This document shows positions 7,852 through 15,941 of a DNA stretch of 22,873 bases, in pieces. How positions within the stretch are numbered: position 1 is the stretch's first letter; each line of letters begins with the position of its first letter. The notes under the pieces are model-generated. The model was not told the origin of the DNA and did not search any database. It saw nothing but the letters and a program-made list of their open reading frames with translations. The DNA comes from UBA1723 sp045641065 (GTDB lineage: Bacteria > Bacteroidota > Bacteroidia > Bacteroidales > Paludibacteraceae), in assembly GCA_045641065.1 (NCBI GenBank), contig JAZUGF010000048.1, forward strand, positions 1-22,873, given 5' to 3'. The translations under genes and the position numbers were made by a program.

Positions 7852-9354
7852 ATGAAATACGATGTTGTGATAATCGGTGCAGGTCTTGGTGGACTTGAAT
7901 GTGGATACATCTGTGCAAAGCATGGAAAGAGCGTATGCGTGCTTGAGCAAGGAATCACTCTTGGTGGTTCACTTCAGGTGTTCAAACGACGTGGGCATAC
8001 ATTCGACACAGGATATCATTACATCGGAGCATACGACAAAGGACAGTCATTGCACCGTCTATTCGACTATTTCAACCTTACTCATCTTCCATTCCAGAAG
8101 ATGGATGCCAACTACTTTGATGAGGTAGTTTATAAAGGTGAGTCTTATCGTTTTGCAAATGGTTATGATAATTTCGTTGATGCATTGGCTGAAAAGTTTC
8201 CGCACCAGCGTCAGAATCTGAAGAATTTCGTTGACTTCTTATCAAAGGTTGGCGACAATATCTTCAACCAGTTTTCTCCAAAAGATCTTGACTCTTTCTA
8301 CACCGCTTCCCTATTCGGACAGTCGGCATATGATTTCTTGAAAGAGACATTCACAGATGAGGATTTAATCAACGTCGTTTCCGGTACAAGTCTAAAACTT
8401 GAATTGAAGAAGGAAACGTTGCCTCTTTATACTTTCGCACAGATCAACGACAGTTTCATCCGTAGTGCTTACCGTTTGAAAGGTGGTGGTGGACAGATTG
8501 CCGATTCACTTGCCGCTGACATCGAGAAGATGGGTGGTATCGTGAAGAAGAATGCAAAAGTTGAAGAGTTGGTGGAAGTCGACGGTAAAATAGCATACGC
8601 ACGTCTTGCCAACGGAGAGGAAATCCAGGGAGAGACATTCATCTCAAGTGCTCATCCATCAGCCACATTGGATTTGGTGAAGGAGAGTACAAAAATCCGT
8701 AAGATATACCGTGGTAGAATTTCTCGTTTGCAGAACACAACGGGAATGTTTACTGCCAATATAAAGTTGAAGAAAACCGTTCTTCCATATTTGAATCGCA
8801 ACCAATATTTCTATGCAACTGATGATGTATGGAATGTATGTGACGGGGATGATTCCCAGATCAAGGGAGCATTGATGAGCTATCAGGTTCCGGAGAACGA
8901 GAACGAAAACGAAGACGAAAACAGTGGATACGCAGACAACGTCGACATCATCGTACCAATGTCATGGGCTGCAGTTGAGCAGTGGAATGGATCAAAGGTA
9001 ATGCAGAGAGGAGACGACTACGAAGCAATGAAGCAGAAGAAGGCAGAAGATTGCGTAGAGTTTGTTTCAAAGTATGTACCAGAGTTGAAGGATGCAGTAG
9101 ACACAATCTATACAAGCACACCGCTTACATATAAAGATTACGTCTCTACAGTCGACGGTTCGGCTTACGGTATTCGTAAGGATTACAACAACGTCATGCA
9201 GACATTGTTGACTCCACGTACACCAATTGAGAATCTATTATTGACAGGCCAGAGCCTCAACCTACACGGTATTCTTGGAGTATCAATGACATCACTGTTC
9301 ACTACAGCAGAGATTGTCGGCATGGATACAATCAAAGAGGATTTATCATTATAA
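7852..9354 (+). CDS. FAD-dependent oxidoreductase, phytoene desaturase/retinol saturase family
   Basis: 500 residues. The N-terminal dinucleotide-binding fold is clear: VVIIGAGLGGLECGYICAKH with the acidic strand end CVLEQG, then GGSLQVFKRRGHTFDTGYHY, the FAD/substrate segment typical of CrtI/RetSat proteins. A C-terminal LLTGQSLNLHGILGVSMT block supplies the second FAD contact. GAGG precedes the ATG closely, supporting this start. It could desaturate, saturate or isomerise the polyene made by the upstream enzymes, or act on an unrelated isoprenoid; position favours the former. Residues 348-357 are an unusual ENENENEDEN run encoded by five GARAAC hexamers, probably a surface loop. No phytoene synthase gene is in the window, so carotenoid synthesis is not supported. 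Confidence 0.85.
   Translation: MKYDVVIIGAGLGGLECGYICAKHGKSVCVLEQGITLGGSLQVFKRRGHTFDTGYHYIGAYDKGQSLHRLFDYFNLTHLPFQKMDANYFDEVVYKGESYRFANGYDNFVDALAEKFPHQRQNLKNFVDFLSKVGDNIFNQFSPKDLDSFYTASLFGQSAYDFLKETFTDEDLINVVSGTSLKLELKKETLPLYTFAQINDSFIRSAYRLKGGGGQIADSLAADIEKMGGIVKKNAKVEELVEVDGKIAYARLANGEEIQGETFISSAHPSATLDLVKESTKIRKIYRGRISRLQNTTGMFTANIKLKKTVLPYLNRNQYFYATDDVWNVCDGDDSQIKGALMSYQVPENENENEDENSGYADNVDIIVPMSWAAVEQWNGSKVMQRGDDYEAMKQKKAEDCVEFVSKYVPELKDAVDTIYTSTPLTYKDYVSTVDGSAYGIRKDYNNVMQTLLTPRTPIENLLLTGQSLNLHGILGVSMTSLFTTAEIVGMDTIKEDLSL
8893..8922 (+). repeat. Hexanucleotide repeat inside the FAD oxidoreductase gene
   Basis: Five consecutive hexamers of the form GARAAC/GAAGAC encode alternating Glu-Asn/Asp. 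The unit is the same GAAAAC/CGAAAA motif as the repeat at 13924-13947, on the same strand. Being a multiple of three, length changes would not shift the frame. Confidence 0.8.
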
Positions 9355-9368
9355 TCAGTTATAAAATA

Positions 9369-9438
9369 AGGATTGCAAAGGGCGACAGCCCTTGCCCTCC
9401 CCAAAACGCGAGTCCGCAAGGGCGAGCGTTAAAGAAAA
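9369..9438. repeat. Dispersed intergenic hairpin repeat, copy A
   Basis: This 70-bp segment between the FAD enzyme and epimerase genes aligns along its whole length with 20049-20119. Shared landmarks in order: AGGATTGCAAAGGGCG, GCCCTTGCC, CTCC, AACGCGAG, CCG, GAGCGT and AAAGAAAA. The front half folds as AAGGGC...GCCCTT, and differences between copies sit mainly in the loop and flanks. It looks like a non-coding, REP- or MITE-like family. It may also act as a weak terminator after the cluster, although no long T run follows. Confidence 0.75.
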
Positions 9439-9455
9439 TAAATAAAGCACTCATT

Positions 9456-10478
9456 ATGAAAGCACTTTTTATCGGTGGCACAGGCACCATCAGCATGGCA
9501 ATCACACGTTCACTTGCCACAAATCCAGATTGGGAACTTTATGTATTAAATCGTGGAAATCGTTCTGCTGAACTTCCTTCAAACGTCAAGGTTATTAATG
9601 TAGCCGACGTGAATGATGAAGCAGCAGTTGCAAAAGCAATCGAAGGAATGTCATTCGACACTGTCTGCGATTTTATCTGTTTCCACAAAGAGCAAATAGA
9701 AAGAGACATCCGTCTATTCAAAGGCAGAACACATCAGTTTATGGTGATCAGTTCAGCCTCAGCATATCAGAAACCATTATCGTCACACGTTGTCAATGAG
9801 GCAACTCCACTTGCCAATCCATACTGGCAATATTCACGTGAGAAGATTGAGATTGAGGAGAGATTGATGTTGGAATACCGCACTAACGGATTCCCTATCA
9901 CAATCGTCCGTCCAAGCCACACATATGATGAACGTAGTATCCCACTTGGTGTACACGGCAAGAACGGAAGCTACCAGGTTATCAAACGAATGCTTGAAGG
10001 CAAGAAAGTAATCGTCCACGGAGATGGCACATCACTTTGGACAATGACTCACAACTCAGATTTTGCCAAAGGATTCATCGGTTTGATGGGCAACAAACAC
10101 GCCATCGGAGAGTCATTCCAGATCACATCAGATGAAGTGTTGACATGGAATCAGGTTTACCAGAGCATCGCAGACGCATTGGGTGTGGAGTTCAAGCCAT
10201 GCTATGTAGCGTCGTCATTCCTCGCGTCGACAAGCGATTACGATTTGACTGGATCTCTAATCGGAGACAAAGCCAATTCTGCGGTCTTCGATTGTTCTAA
10301 ATTGAAGAGAGCCGTTCCAAACTATTGCGCAACAACACGCTTCGACCAAGGCGTACGTAAGACCATCGCAAACGTATTGGCAACACCAAGTTTACAGCGT
10401 CTTGATCCAGAATTCGATGCATGGTGCGACAAAGTGATCGAGGCTATGGAAATGGCAAAGAAATTCGTAATTGGATAA
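9456..10478 (+). CDS. NAD-dependent epimerase/dehydratase-like extended SDR
   Basis: 340 residues. The Rossmann motif GGTGTIS (7-13) and an acid/basic end of strand 2 (LNRGNRS) indicate NAD(P) binding. YWQYSREKIEIEE holds the YxxxK catalytic pair, and IVRPSHTYDERSIPLG is the usual substrate-domain transition. The family includes nucleotide-sugar epimerases and plant CSP41-like proteins; the substrate cannot be read from sequence. It is 101 bases from the oxidoreductase gene, separated by a hairpin repeat, and 4 bases upstream of a sugar transporter gene. A carbohydrate role in a two-gene unit with that transporter is therefore likelier than a role in the lipid cluster. Confidence 0.82.
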   Translation: MKALFIGGTGTISMAITRSLATNPDWELYVLNRGNRSAELPSNVKVINVADVNDEAAVAKAIEGMSFDTVCDFICFHKEQIERDIRLFKGRTHQFMVISSASAYQKPLSSHVVNEATPLANPYWQYSREKIEIEERLMLEYRTNGFPITIVRPSHTYDERSIPLGVHGKNGSYQVIKRMLEGKKVIVHGDGTSLWTMTHNSDFAKGFIGLMGNKHAIGESFQITSDEVLTWNQVYQSIADALGVEFKPCYVASSFLASTSDYDLTGSLIGDKANSAVFDCSKLKRAVPNYCATTRFDQGVRKTIANVLATPSLQRLDPEFDAWCDKVIEAMEMAKKFVIG

Positions 10479-10482
10479 AATC

Positions 10483-11886
10483 ATGTATAACAAAAAATTT
10501 GTATGGTTTATGGCCTCCATTGCAGCGACGGGAGGTCTACTATTCGGATTCGACACTGGAGTCATCAGTGGTGCACTACCATTTATGCAGAGCGATTTGA
10601 ACATCAGCGAAAATGAAGTGGAAAACATCACCACATTTGCATTGATTGGAGCTATGGTAGGAGCATTGGTAAGTGGCTACGTAAGTGATCTAATCGGAAG
10701 AAAACGAATCATCTTGGTGGCTGCAATCATATTCTTATTTGGATCAATCGGTTGCGGTATGGCAAACGGAGTATCCGGATTGATGGCAGCACGAATATTC
10801 TTAGGTGTAGGTATTGGTGTAGCATCCTTCTCTACTCCACTCTACTTGGCTGAGATTTCTCCAGCAAGCATTCGAGGCACATTAGTATCAATGTTCCAGT
10901 TGCTGATCACCATCGGTATTTTGGGAGCATTTTTGAGCGACAGTGCCATCGCAGACGACACGAATGCAAGTTGCTGGCGCACAATGTTCTATGTTGGAGT
11001 CATTCCAGCAATAATACTTCTTGTCGGCATGTTCTTCTTGCCAGAGAGTCCACGTTGGCTATTGAGCAAAGGAAGAGAGACAGAGGCATTGAAGATTATG
11101 GAGAAGATTGAGGATCCTACCGTCATAGCAGAAGAAGTGAACAAGATGAAACTTGACATTGCTCAGACAAAAGAGGAGATGAGCATTGCTGAGACATTCA
11201 GGCAAAAATGGATGTTTTACCCATTGATGTTGGCGGTACTAATCATGTTCTTCCAGCAGGCAGTCGGAATCAACACCGTAATCTACTACGGACCAAGCAT
11301 TTTCCAGAAAGCAGGATATGAAAGTGGAGAGGCCGCACTTATGGCACAAGTCAGTGTAGGTGTGGTAAATGTAATCTTCACAATTGCCAGCTTATTCCTA
11401 ATAGACAAGTTAGGACGCAGAAAACTCTTCTTCTTGGGTATGGCAGGAATGGTAGTGACATTGTTGATGATATCATACGGATTTGTAAGTTTGGCAGACG
11501 ACGGTGCTAACGGACGCTATCTTGTAGTAGCAAGCATGTTGCTTTACATTGCCTTCTTCGCAGTCAGTATGGGGCCACTTGGTTGGCTTATCATCACAGA
11601 GGTATTCCCAATCAAAGTACGTGGAGTGGGAAGTTCAATTGGTTCATTAGCAAACTGGGGATTCAACTCTCTTATTGTCTGGACATTCTACAAGTCGATC
11701 AAAGGCTTCACAAACTTCTTTGGAGGCAACGAATCGTATGGTACAGCAGGAGTGTTCTGTATGTTTGCTGTAATCGCTCTAATCGGAATTATCTGGGGAT
11801 ACTTCCTACTTCCAGAAACTAAAGGCAAGAAGTTGGAGGATATTGAGAACCACTGGAAAAAAGGTGGAACTCCAAGAACGCTGTAA
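10483..11886 (+). CDS. Sugar-porter MFS transporter (XylE/GLUT-like proton symporter)
   Basis: 467 residues with 12 predicted membrane segments. Family signatures are all present: GGLLFGFDTGVISGALP in TM1, DLIGRKR in loop 2-3, PESPRWL after TM6, QQAVGINTVIYYGPSIF in TM7, DKLGRRKLF in loop 8-9 and PETKG after TM12. These define inner-membrane proton-coupled hexose/pentose importers; the exact sugar is not determinable. I start at ATG 10483, four bases after the preceding stop, and not at the in-frame TTG (10471) that overlaps it. It is the last gene before a bidirectional terminator. Confidence 0.92.
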   Translation: MYNKKFVWFMASIAATGGLLFGFDTGVISGALPFMQSDLNISENEVENITTFALIGAMVGALVSGYVSDLIGRKRIILVAAIIFLFGSIGCGMANGVSGLMAARIFLGVGIGVASFSTPLYLAEISPASIRGTLVSMFQLLITIGILGAFLSDSAIADDTNASCWRTMFYVGVIPAIILLVGMFFLPESPRWLLSKGRETEALKIMEKIEDPTVIAEEVNKMKLDIAQTKEEMSIAETFRQKWMFYPLMLAVLIMFFQQAVGINTVIYYGPSIFQKAGYESGEAALMAQVSVGVVNVIFTIASLFLIDKLGRRKLFFLGMAGMVVTLLMISYGFVSLADDGANGRYLVVASMLLYIAFFAVSMGPLGWLIITEVFPIKVRGVGSSIGSLANWGFNSLIVWTFYKSIKGFTNFFGGNESYGTAGVFCMFAVIALIGIIWGYFLLPETKGKKLEDIENHWKKGGTPRTL

Positions 11887-11914
11887 AGAAATGCGAAATT
11901 AGAAATGCGAAATG
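11887..11914. repeat. Short tandem duplication after the sugar transporter
   Basis: Two adjacent 14-base units beginning AGAAATGCGAAAT, 13 of 14 identical, lie between the stop codon and the terminator. No function is visible. Confidence 0.6.
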
Positions 11915-11938
11915 CTGAATTAAGATTCAATTATAACC

Positions 11939-11967
11939 AAAAGCCGTGGAGATTATCCACGGCTTTT
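11939..11967. terminator. Strong bidirectional terminator
   Basis: AAAAGCCGTGGA (11939-11950) and TCCACGGCTTTT (11956-11967) make a perfect 12-bp stem with a 5-base loop, and T runs on either strand. It separates the convergent sugar transporter (+) and Rpn-family gene (-). Confidence 0.92.
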
Positions 11968-11973
11968 GTTAAT

Positions 11974-12834
11974 CTACAACATCTCTATCTCTTCAATAGA
12001 CAAATCCGTCAATTTTGAGATGATTGATAAATCCATACCTTCAGACTTCATTTTTTTTGCTGTCTTCTTTACTCCAATCGCTTCTCCCTCTGCCTTGTAA
12101 GTTTCTATCGTGTCATTTTGGAACATAATAGCATCAATATGTGCAAAATATTCCTTACGATCTGATTCGCTCATATTGGAAATACGTAGTTTTTCTTCAG
12201 CCTCCTTTAATCCGGGTGTATTTGTATCCTTACGAATTATACCATCCTTCAAAAACGAGATCCATTCCTCAATAGGAGTCTTTGCAACATCATTAAATTT
12301 GTTTACACGAATAAGATAATATTCTGGGAAGATATCTGTGTCAACAAAACGAGATTTAGTATCTCCATCCAACACTTCGAATACCTTTTTCTTTACCTTT
12401 AGTTCATCTTTCTTGAAACAACCGGTGAATGTTGTTTTGCCATGATAAAGATAATCCTCTCCTTTGCCAAGGTCAAAATATAGTACGTTGATAGAGTAAA
12501 TCTTCTTTACATTTTTGTACGTTTCTCCAAGAGTAATGTGTTCTGTAATAGCCTTACTTGTACCATAAAGTATTCGCTTCATAAAATACAAATCTCGAGT
12601 AAGCTGCACCTCAACAATAAAAATCTCACCTATCTCAGATTTTACCATCAAGTCTACACGATTAAACTTATCTTCTACCGTTTGCTGATTGCTTTCACTC
12701 TCTAATACTTCTGTAATCTTTACACTGTTACCAAGCAACACTGAAATAAGACCTTCGAGAATAGCAAAGTTTGCCTTATCTCTCAACATTCGTTTGATAG
12801 CCCAATCGAATCTAATGTAATCTGAATCTTTCAT
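11974..12834 (-). CDS. Rpn-family recombination-promoting nuclease/putative transposase (PD-(D/E)XK type)
   Basis: 286 residues from ATG 12834. The opening YIRFDWAIKRMLRDKANFAI and VLLG...VKITEVLESESNQ are characteristic of the Bacteroidales branch of Rpn/YhgA-like proteins. VDLMVKSEIGEIFIVEVQLTRD carries the D...ExQ variant of the PD-(D/E)XK nuclease core. The C-terminus has the usual helical tail ending with a short amphipathic segment (GMDLSIISKLTDLSIEEIEM). An in-frame ATG at 12912 would give 312 residues, but a -7 element (12872-12879) lies inside that extension, so the shorter form is preferred. RpnA-type proteins promote RecA-independent recombination in E. coli. These genes are often multicopy and variable. 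Confidence 0.85.
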   Translation of the reverse strand: MKDSDYIRFDWAIKRMLRDKANFAILEGLISVLLGNSVKITEVLESESNQQTVEDKFNRVDLMVKSEIGEIFIVEVQLTRDLYFMKRILYGTSKAITEHITLGETYKNVKKIYSINVLYFDLGKGEDYLYHGKTTFTGCFKKDELKVKKKVFEVLDGDTKSRFVDTDIFPEYYLIRVNKFNDVAKTPIEEWISFLKDGIIRKDTNTPGLKEAEEKLRISNMSESDRKEYFAHIDAIMFQNDTIETYKAEGEAIGVKKTAKKMKSEGMDLSIISKLTDLSIEEIEML

Positions 12835-12871
12835 ACCATTACTTTTTATCACGCCAATTAACATTTTCATG

Positions 12872-12879
12872 CAAAGATA
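12872..12879 (-). promoter_or_regulatory. -7 element of the Rpn-family gene
   Basis: On the minus strand the sequence reads TATCTTTG (TAnnTTTG), ending about 38 bases before ATG 12834. No good TTG partner is visible at the usual distance. It decides the start codon of the Rpn-family gene. Confidence 0.55.
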
Positions 12880-12958
12880 ATCATTTGACTTAGAAATATC
12901 ATTAAATGGCAATAGAAATTAGAAACAGATTCATTTACACCAATTCTGCATTCATCAT

Positions 12959-13912
12959 TTACTTCAAATTTTCCGTTCTCTCAATCACATACAACGGACG
13001 TCTCTTGACCTCCTTGTAGATTTTGCCGACGTACTCTCCTACTACACCAATAGCCAACAAAATTGATCCTCCAATAAACCACAAGCTGACCAACAATGAT
13101 GTCCAACCAGGAATGGTATATCCAGCAAAGTGAGAATATAATCCGTATCCAATGGCTATGATAGCAATGAAGATGAAGAATATTCCAAAAGAGAAGATAA
13201 GACGCAATGGTTTTACGCTGAAGGATGTAATTCCGTCGACAGCAAAATTCAACATCTTCGTCAACGGATATTTGCTCTCACCTGCGAATCTTTCACTACG
13301 GTCATAGTAAACGTCAGCCTCTTTGAATCCGAGTGTGCGGACCATTCCACGCAAGAATAGATTACGCTCTGGCATCGCCACCAATGCTTTCAACGCCGTA
13401 CTACCCATCAAACGGAAATCTGCATGGTTATACTTCACGTCGGTTCCCATCACATTCATCATCTTGTAGAAACCTAACGCAGTGTTACGCTTAAACCATG
13501 TATCTGTAGTACGCTCGCGTCGCACACCATACACAACTTCCGCACCTTCGTTGTATTTATCAACCATCTCAAAAATGGCATTCGTATCGTCCTGAAGATC
13601 CGCGTCTATGCTGACAGCCATATCACAACACTCTGAAACAAGAGTCAATCCTGCAAACAACGCGTTCTGATGCCCCGCATTGTGAGCCAACTTGATTCCT
13701 GAAACGTGAGAATCGGCTTTTGACAACTCGTCTATAATCTGCCAAGTCTTATCACGGCTTCCGTCGTCCACATACACCACTCCACCTGAAACAATCTTTC
13801 CCGACTGCTCCATAGCGGTAATCACCTCAAGTAAACGCTTGTTTGTCTCATGCAAAACCTCCTCTTCGTTGTAGCATGGAACGACTATTTTCAAAACTCC
13901 TTTTCTCATCAT
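12959..13912 (-). CDS. GtrB/ArnC/DPM-like polyprenyl-phosphate glycosyltransferase
   Basis: 317 residues. IVVPCYNEEEVLHETNKRLL and VVYVDDGSRDKTW are the GT2 donor-binding motifs, and DADLQDD is the metal-binding DxD of the polyprenyl-P-sugar synthases. The NHADFRLM segment and the two C-terminal membrane helices (about 230-255 and 265-290) match the GtrB/DPM1 group. It would load glucose or a similar sugar onto undecaprenyl phosphate for later transfer outside the membrane. It is the last gene of the minus-strand envelope operon, 39 bases after the LTA-synthase-like gene. Two adjacent ATG codons (13912, 13909) are possible starts. No Shine-Dalgarno is visible; instead a hexamer repeat occupies the upstream space. 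Confidence 0.9.
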   Translation of the reverse strand: MMRKGVLKIVVPCYNEEEVLHETNKRLLEVITAMEQSGKIVSGGVVYVDDGSRDKTWQIIDELSKADSHVSGIKLAHNAGHQNALFAGLTLVSECCDMAVSIDADLQDDTNAIFEMVDKYNEGAEVVYGVRRERTTDTWFKRNTALGFYKMMNVMGTDVKYNHADFRLMGSTALKALVAMPERNLFLRGMVRTLGFKEADVYYDRSERFAGESKYPLTKMLNFAVDGITSFSVKPLRLIFSFGIFFIFIAIIAIGYGLYSHFAGYTIPGWTSLLVSLWFIGGSILLAIGVVGEYVGKIYKEVKRRPLYVIERTENLK

Positions 13913-13923
13913 TGTATTTTAAA

Positions 13924-13947
13924 CGAAAACGAAAACGAAAACGAAAA
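13924..13947. repeat. (CGAAAA)4 microsatellite directly upstream of the glycosyltransferase start
   Basis: Four perfect CGAAAA units lie between the stop of the LTA-synthase-like gene and the glycosyltransferase start codon, 11 bases from the latter on the minus strand. In the transcript this is a U-rich UUUUCG repeat in the ribosome-binding zone. Length change by slippage could alter translation. Confidence 0.9.
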
Positions 13948-13951
13948 GTAA

Positions 13952-15934
13952 TCATTTCGTTGTCTTCTTTTGCGATACGAGATATTCGTATGCGGCAAAA
14001 CGTCTACGTAATAAACTATATAAATATTGGCAAGAATCACTCGCCACCTCTTTATATTTATCTCTGATATCGTATGCCTTGTGAATATCCGTGCGTGGAT
14101 CAATCAAATAAAGATACGAAGAATCTCTTGCACAAAGGATATTGTCAGTTGAATAGCATACCACCGGTGATAAGTTACAATGTAACGTATCCACACATTG
14201 TAACGGATCTACAACATTTCTTCCAAAACCAAGATTATCATATTCCACTCCAAGCAACGGCATCAATATCGGCTCGACATCTGCTTGGCAACAAGGTGTT
14301 TTAATGATTTTTTTCTCAAAACGCGGGGAATGAATCATCAACGGCACATGGTTGAAGCTCTCTGCCACCTCACATTCTGGTCTGCCTACTATCTTTCCGT
14401 GATCTGCAAGAAATACAAATACGGTATTATCGTAAAGTCCACGTCTCTTCATTCCTTCGAAGAATTGCTTCAAACAATAGTCTGCATACGATACAATTGC
14501 AAACTCAGGATCCAATCCGTGAGCGTCAAACCAATCTGGCACTACATATGGTGGATGGTTGGAAATCGTTAGCAGAACGCTGAAAAATGGCTGCTGTATT
14601 GTTTCAAACTCCTTCAATGCGTAATTGACAAGAAATCCGTCGCTGACTCCAAAACTGTTCACGATAGAATCACTTGGATAATCCTCCTGTGAACGGATAT
14701 GCTTAAATCCATTCGTACGCAAGAACGCATTCATATTATCGTACTGGCTCTCATGAGTCATGTAGAAAGCAGTTTGATATCCTTGTTCTGAGAAGACGTT
14801 TGGCATTCCATAATATGTCGGAATATCAGTACCCTTCATCGCATTTCTGGAAAGAACAGTTGGGAATCCATAAAGCGTAGAGTAGATGCCTTGGTTCGTA
14901 TGATTGCCGACGCTGTAGAAATTCTCAAACGAAAGACTCTCATTCCACAAACTATCCAAGAATGGAGTCAACTTCTGTTCGCATCCAAACGTCTGCATCA
15001 GTTTTCCACTCATACTCTCCATCAAAACAATCACCACATTTGGTTTTTCATCCACTCCAAATACAGCTGATGTATCTCGTTTGCAATGACGTTGAAGAGA
15101 AAGTGAATCTGTAACGAACGCATCGTCTGAACATTGTTGCATATCACGTCGGATATCACGCACTGCCGTCGCTCCATCCATAAGATTGAGTTCACGGTTT
15201 TCACGACGATTATTATCAATATACGTGTTGAGCAGATTGAATGCAGCATTAACTCCAAGTCGATTCAAGAAATAGTCGTCACAGTAGTATGCAGCCGACA
15301 CTTTGATCGGATTGTACCCCATTCTACCTCGGATTCCAAACGCACATAAGCCTATCGCAGCCGCAGAAACAAGTAAAATCTTTATTCTGTCAACGGCAGA
15401 CATTCGCGTCTTCTCGGATAAAATATCAGCAAGAGTTTTTTCAGATTGTCGCCAAATAAAAATTGCAAAGAGAGCTATTAATGCCAATCCACATATAATC
15501 AGCACCCAATACGACGGTTCTCCAAGAATCATCATCACAGCCGTGCCAGCTTCCTCCTTCCACTCAAAGATTGAAGAGTTAATAACATTGGAGAAATATT
15601 TGAAATACTGTAGATTAGCTGCTTGAAGTGCAATTTCAACAGAAAGCACAGCAATAACAATCGTCACTACGGTTCGCCATAATATCTTATTGAAAAACGG
15701 GAAAATACAACTGATTAACAACAATAACACATAAGGCAGAATCATCACGTAGCAGACAGCCACATTATCTAACCATAGTCCACGCACGAAAGCTGGCCAC
15801 ACAGGATTGGATGCCGTAGCGTCTACAAAATCATTAAGATAGAAATATTGCGCAAGTCGCAACACAGATAAGATAAAGAGTGCTGCGAGATGCGTAGTTA
15901 AAACAAATTTGAAAGCCTTAATGAAATTATTCAT
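13952..15934 (-). CDS. LTA-synthase-family sulfatase-fold transferase
   Basis: 660 residues. Five membrane helices occupy about the first 210 residues, followed by an extracytoplasmic alkaline-phosphatase/sulfatase-like domain. Visible metal and catalytic motifs: NVVIVLMESMSG (Glu), VGNHTNQGIYSTLYG with likely nucleophile Thr346, FVFLADHGK (Asp-His) and FNHVPLMIHS (His). These match LtaS/OpgB/phosphoethanolamine-transferase-like enzymes that move a phosphoglycerol or phosphoethanolamine headgroup to a periplasmic acceptor. Gram-negative bacteria have no LTA, so a glycan or lipid acceptor is expected; the substrate is unknown. The start lies 7 bases after the NamZ-like stop, so the two genes are co-transcribed. 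Confidence 0.9.
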   Translation of the reverse strand: MNNFIKAFKFVLTTHLAALFILSVLRLAQYFYLNDFVDATASNPVWPAFVRGLWLDNVAVCYVMILPYVLLLLISCIFPFFNKILWRTVVTIVIAVLSVEIALQAANLQYFKYFSNVINSSIFEWKEEAGTAVMMILGEPSYWVLIICGLALIALFAIFIWRQSEKTLADILSEKTRMSAVDRIKILLVSAAAIGLCAFGIRGRMGYNPIKVSAAYYCDDYFLNRLGVNAAFNLLNTYIDNNRRENRELNLMDGATAVRDIRRDMQQCSDDAFVTDSLSLQRHCKRDTSAVFGVDEKPNVVIVLMESMSGKLMQTFGCEQKLTPFLDSLWNESLSFENFYSVGNHTNQGIYSTLYGFPTVLSRNAMKGTDIPTYYGMPNVFSEQGYQTAFYMTHESQYDNMNAFLRTNGFKHIRSQEDYPSDSIVNSFGVSDGFLVNYALKEFETIQQPFFSVLLTISNHPPYVVPDWFDAHGLDPEFAIVSYADYCLKQFFEGMKRRGLYDNTVFVFLADHGKIVGRPECEVAESFNHVPLMIHSPRFEKKIIKTPCCQADVEPILMPLLGVEYDNLGFGRNVVDPLQCVDTLHCNLSPVVCYSTDNILCARDSSYLYLIDPRTDIHKAYDIRDKYKEVASDSCQYLYSLLRRRFAAYEYLVSQKKTTK

Positions 15935-15941
15935 AATAACA

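Noticed and set aside
7852..9354. Carotenoid pathway based on the CrtI-like enzyme
   Set aside because: No phytoene synthase, cyclase or prenyl-transferase gene is in view and the neighbours are ACP-dependent enzymes.
10471..10482. TTG start for the sugar transporter overlapping the epimerase gene
   Set aside because: ATG at 10483 gives the normal N-terminus just before the TM1 signature and sits at a usual coupling distance.
12835..12912. Longer start for the Rpn-family gene at 12912
   Set aside because: A TAnnTTTG element lies inside the extra codons, and the conserved family start (YIRFDWAIKR) follows the ATG at 12834 closely.
13909..14103. Small minus-strand protein with an FSFSFSFSF run
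   Set aside because: It is a translation of the CGAAAA microsatellite and of the LTA-synthase-like gene in another frame.
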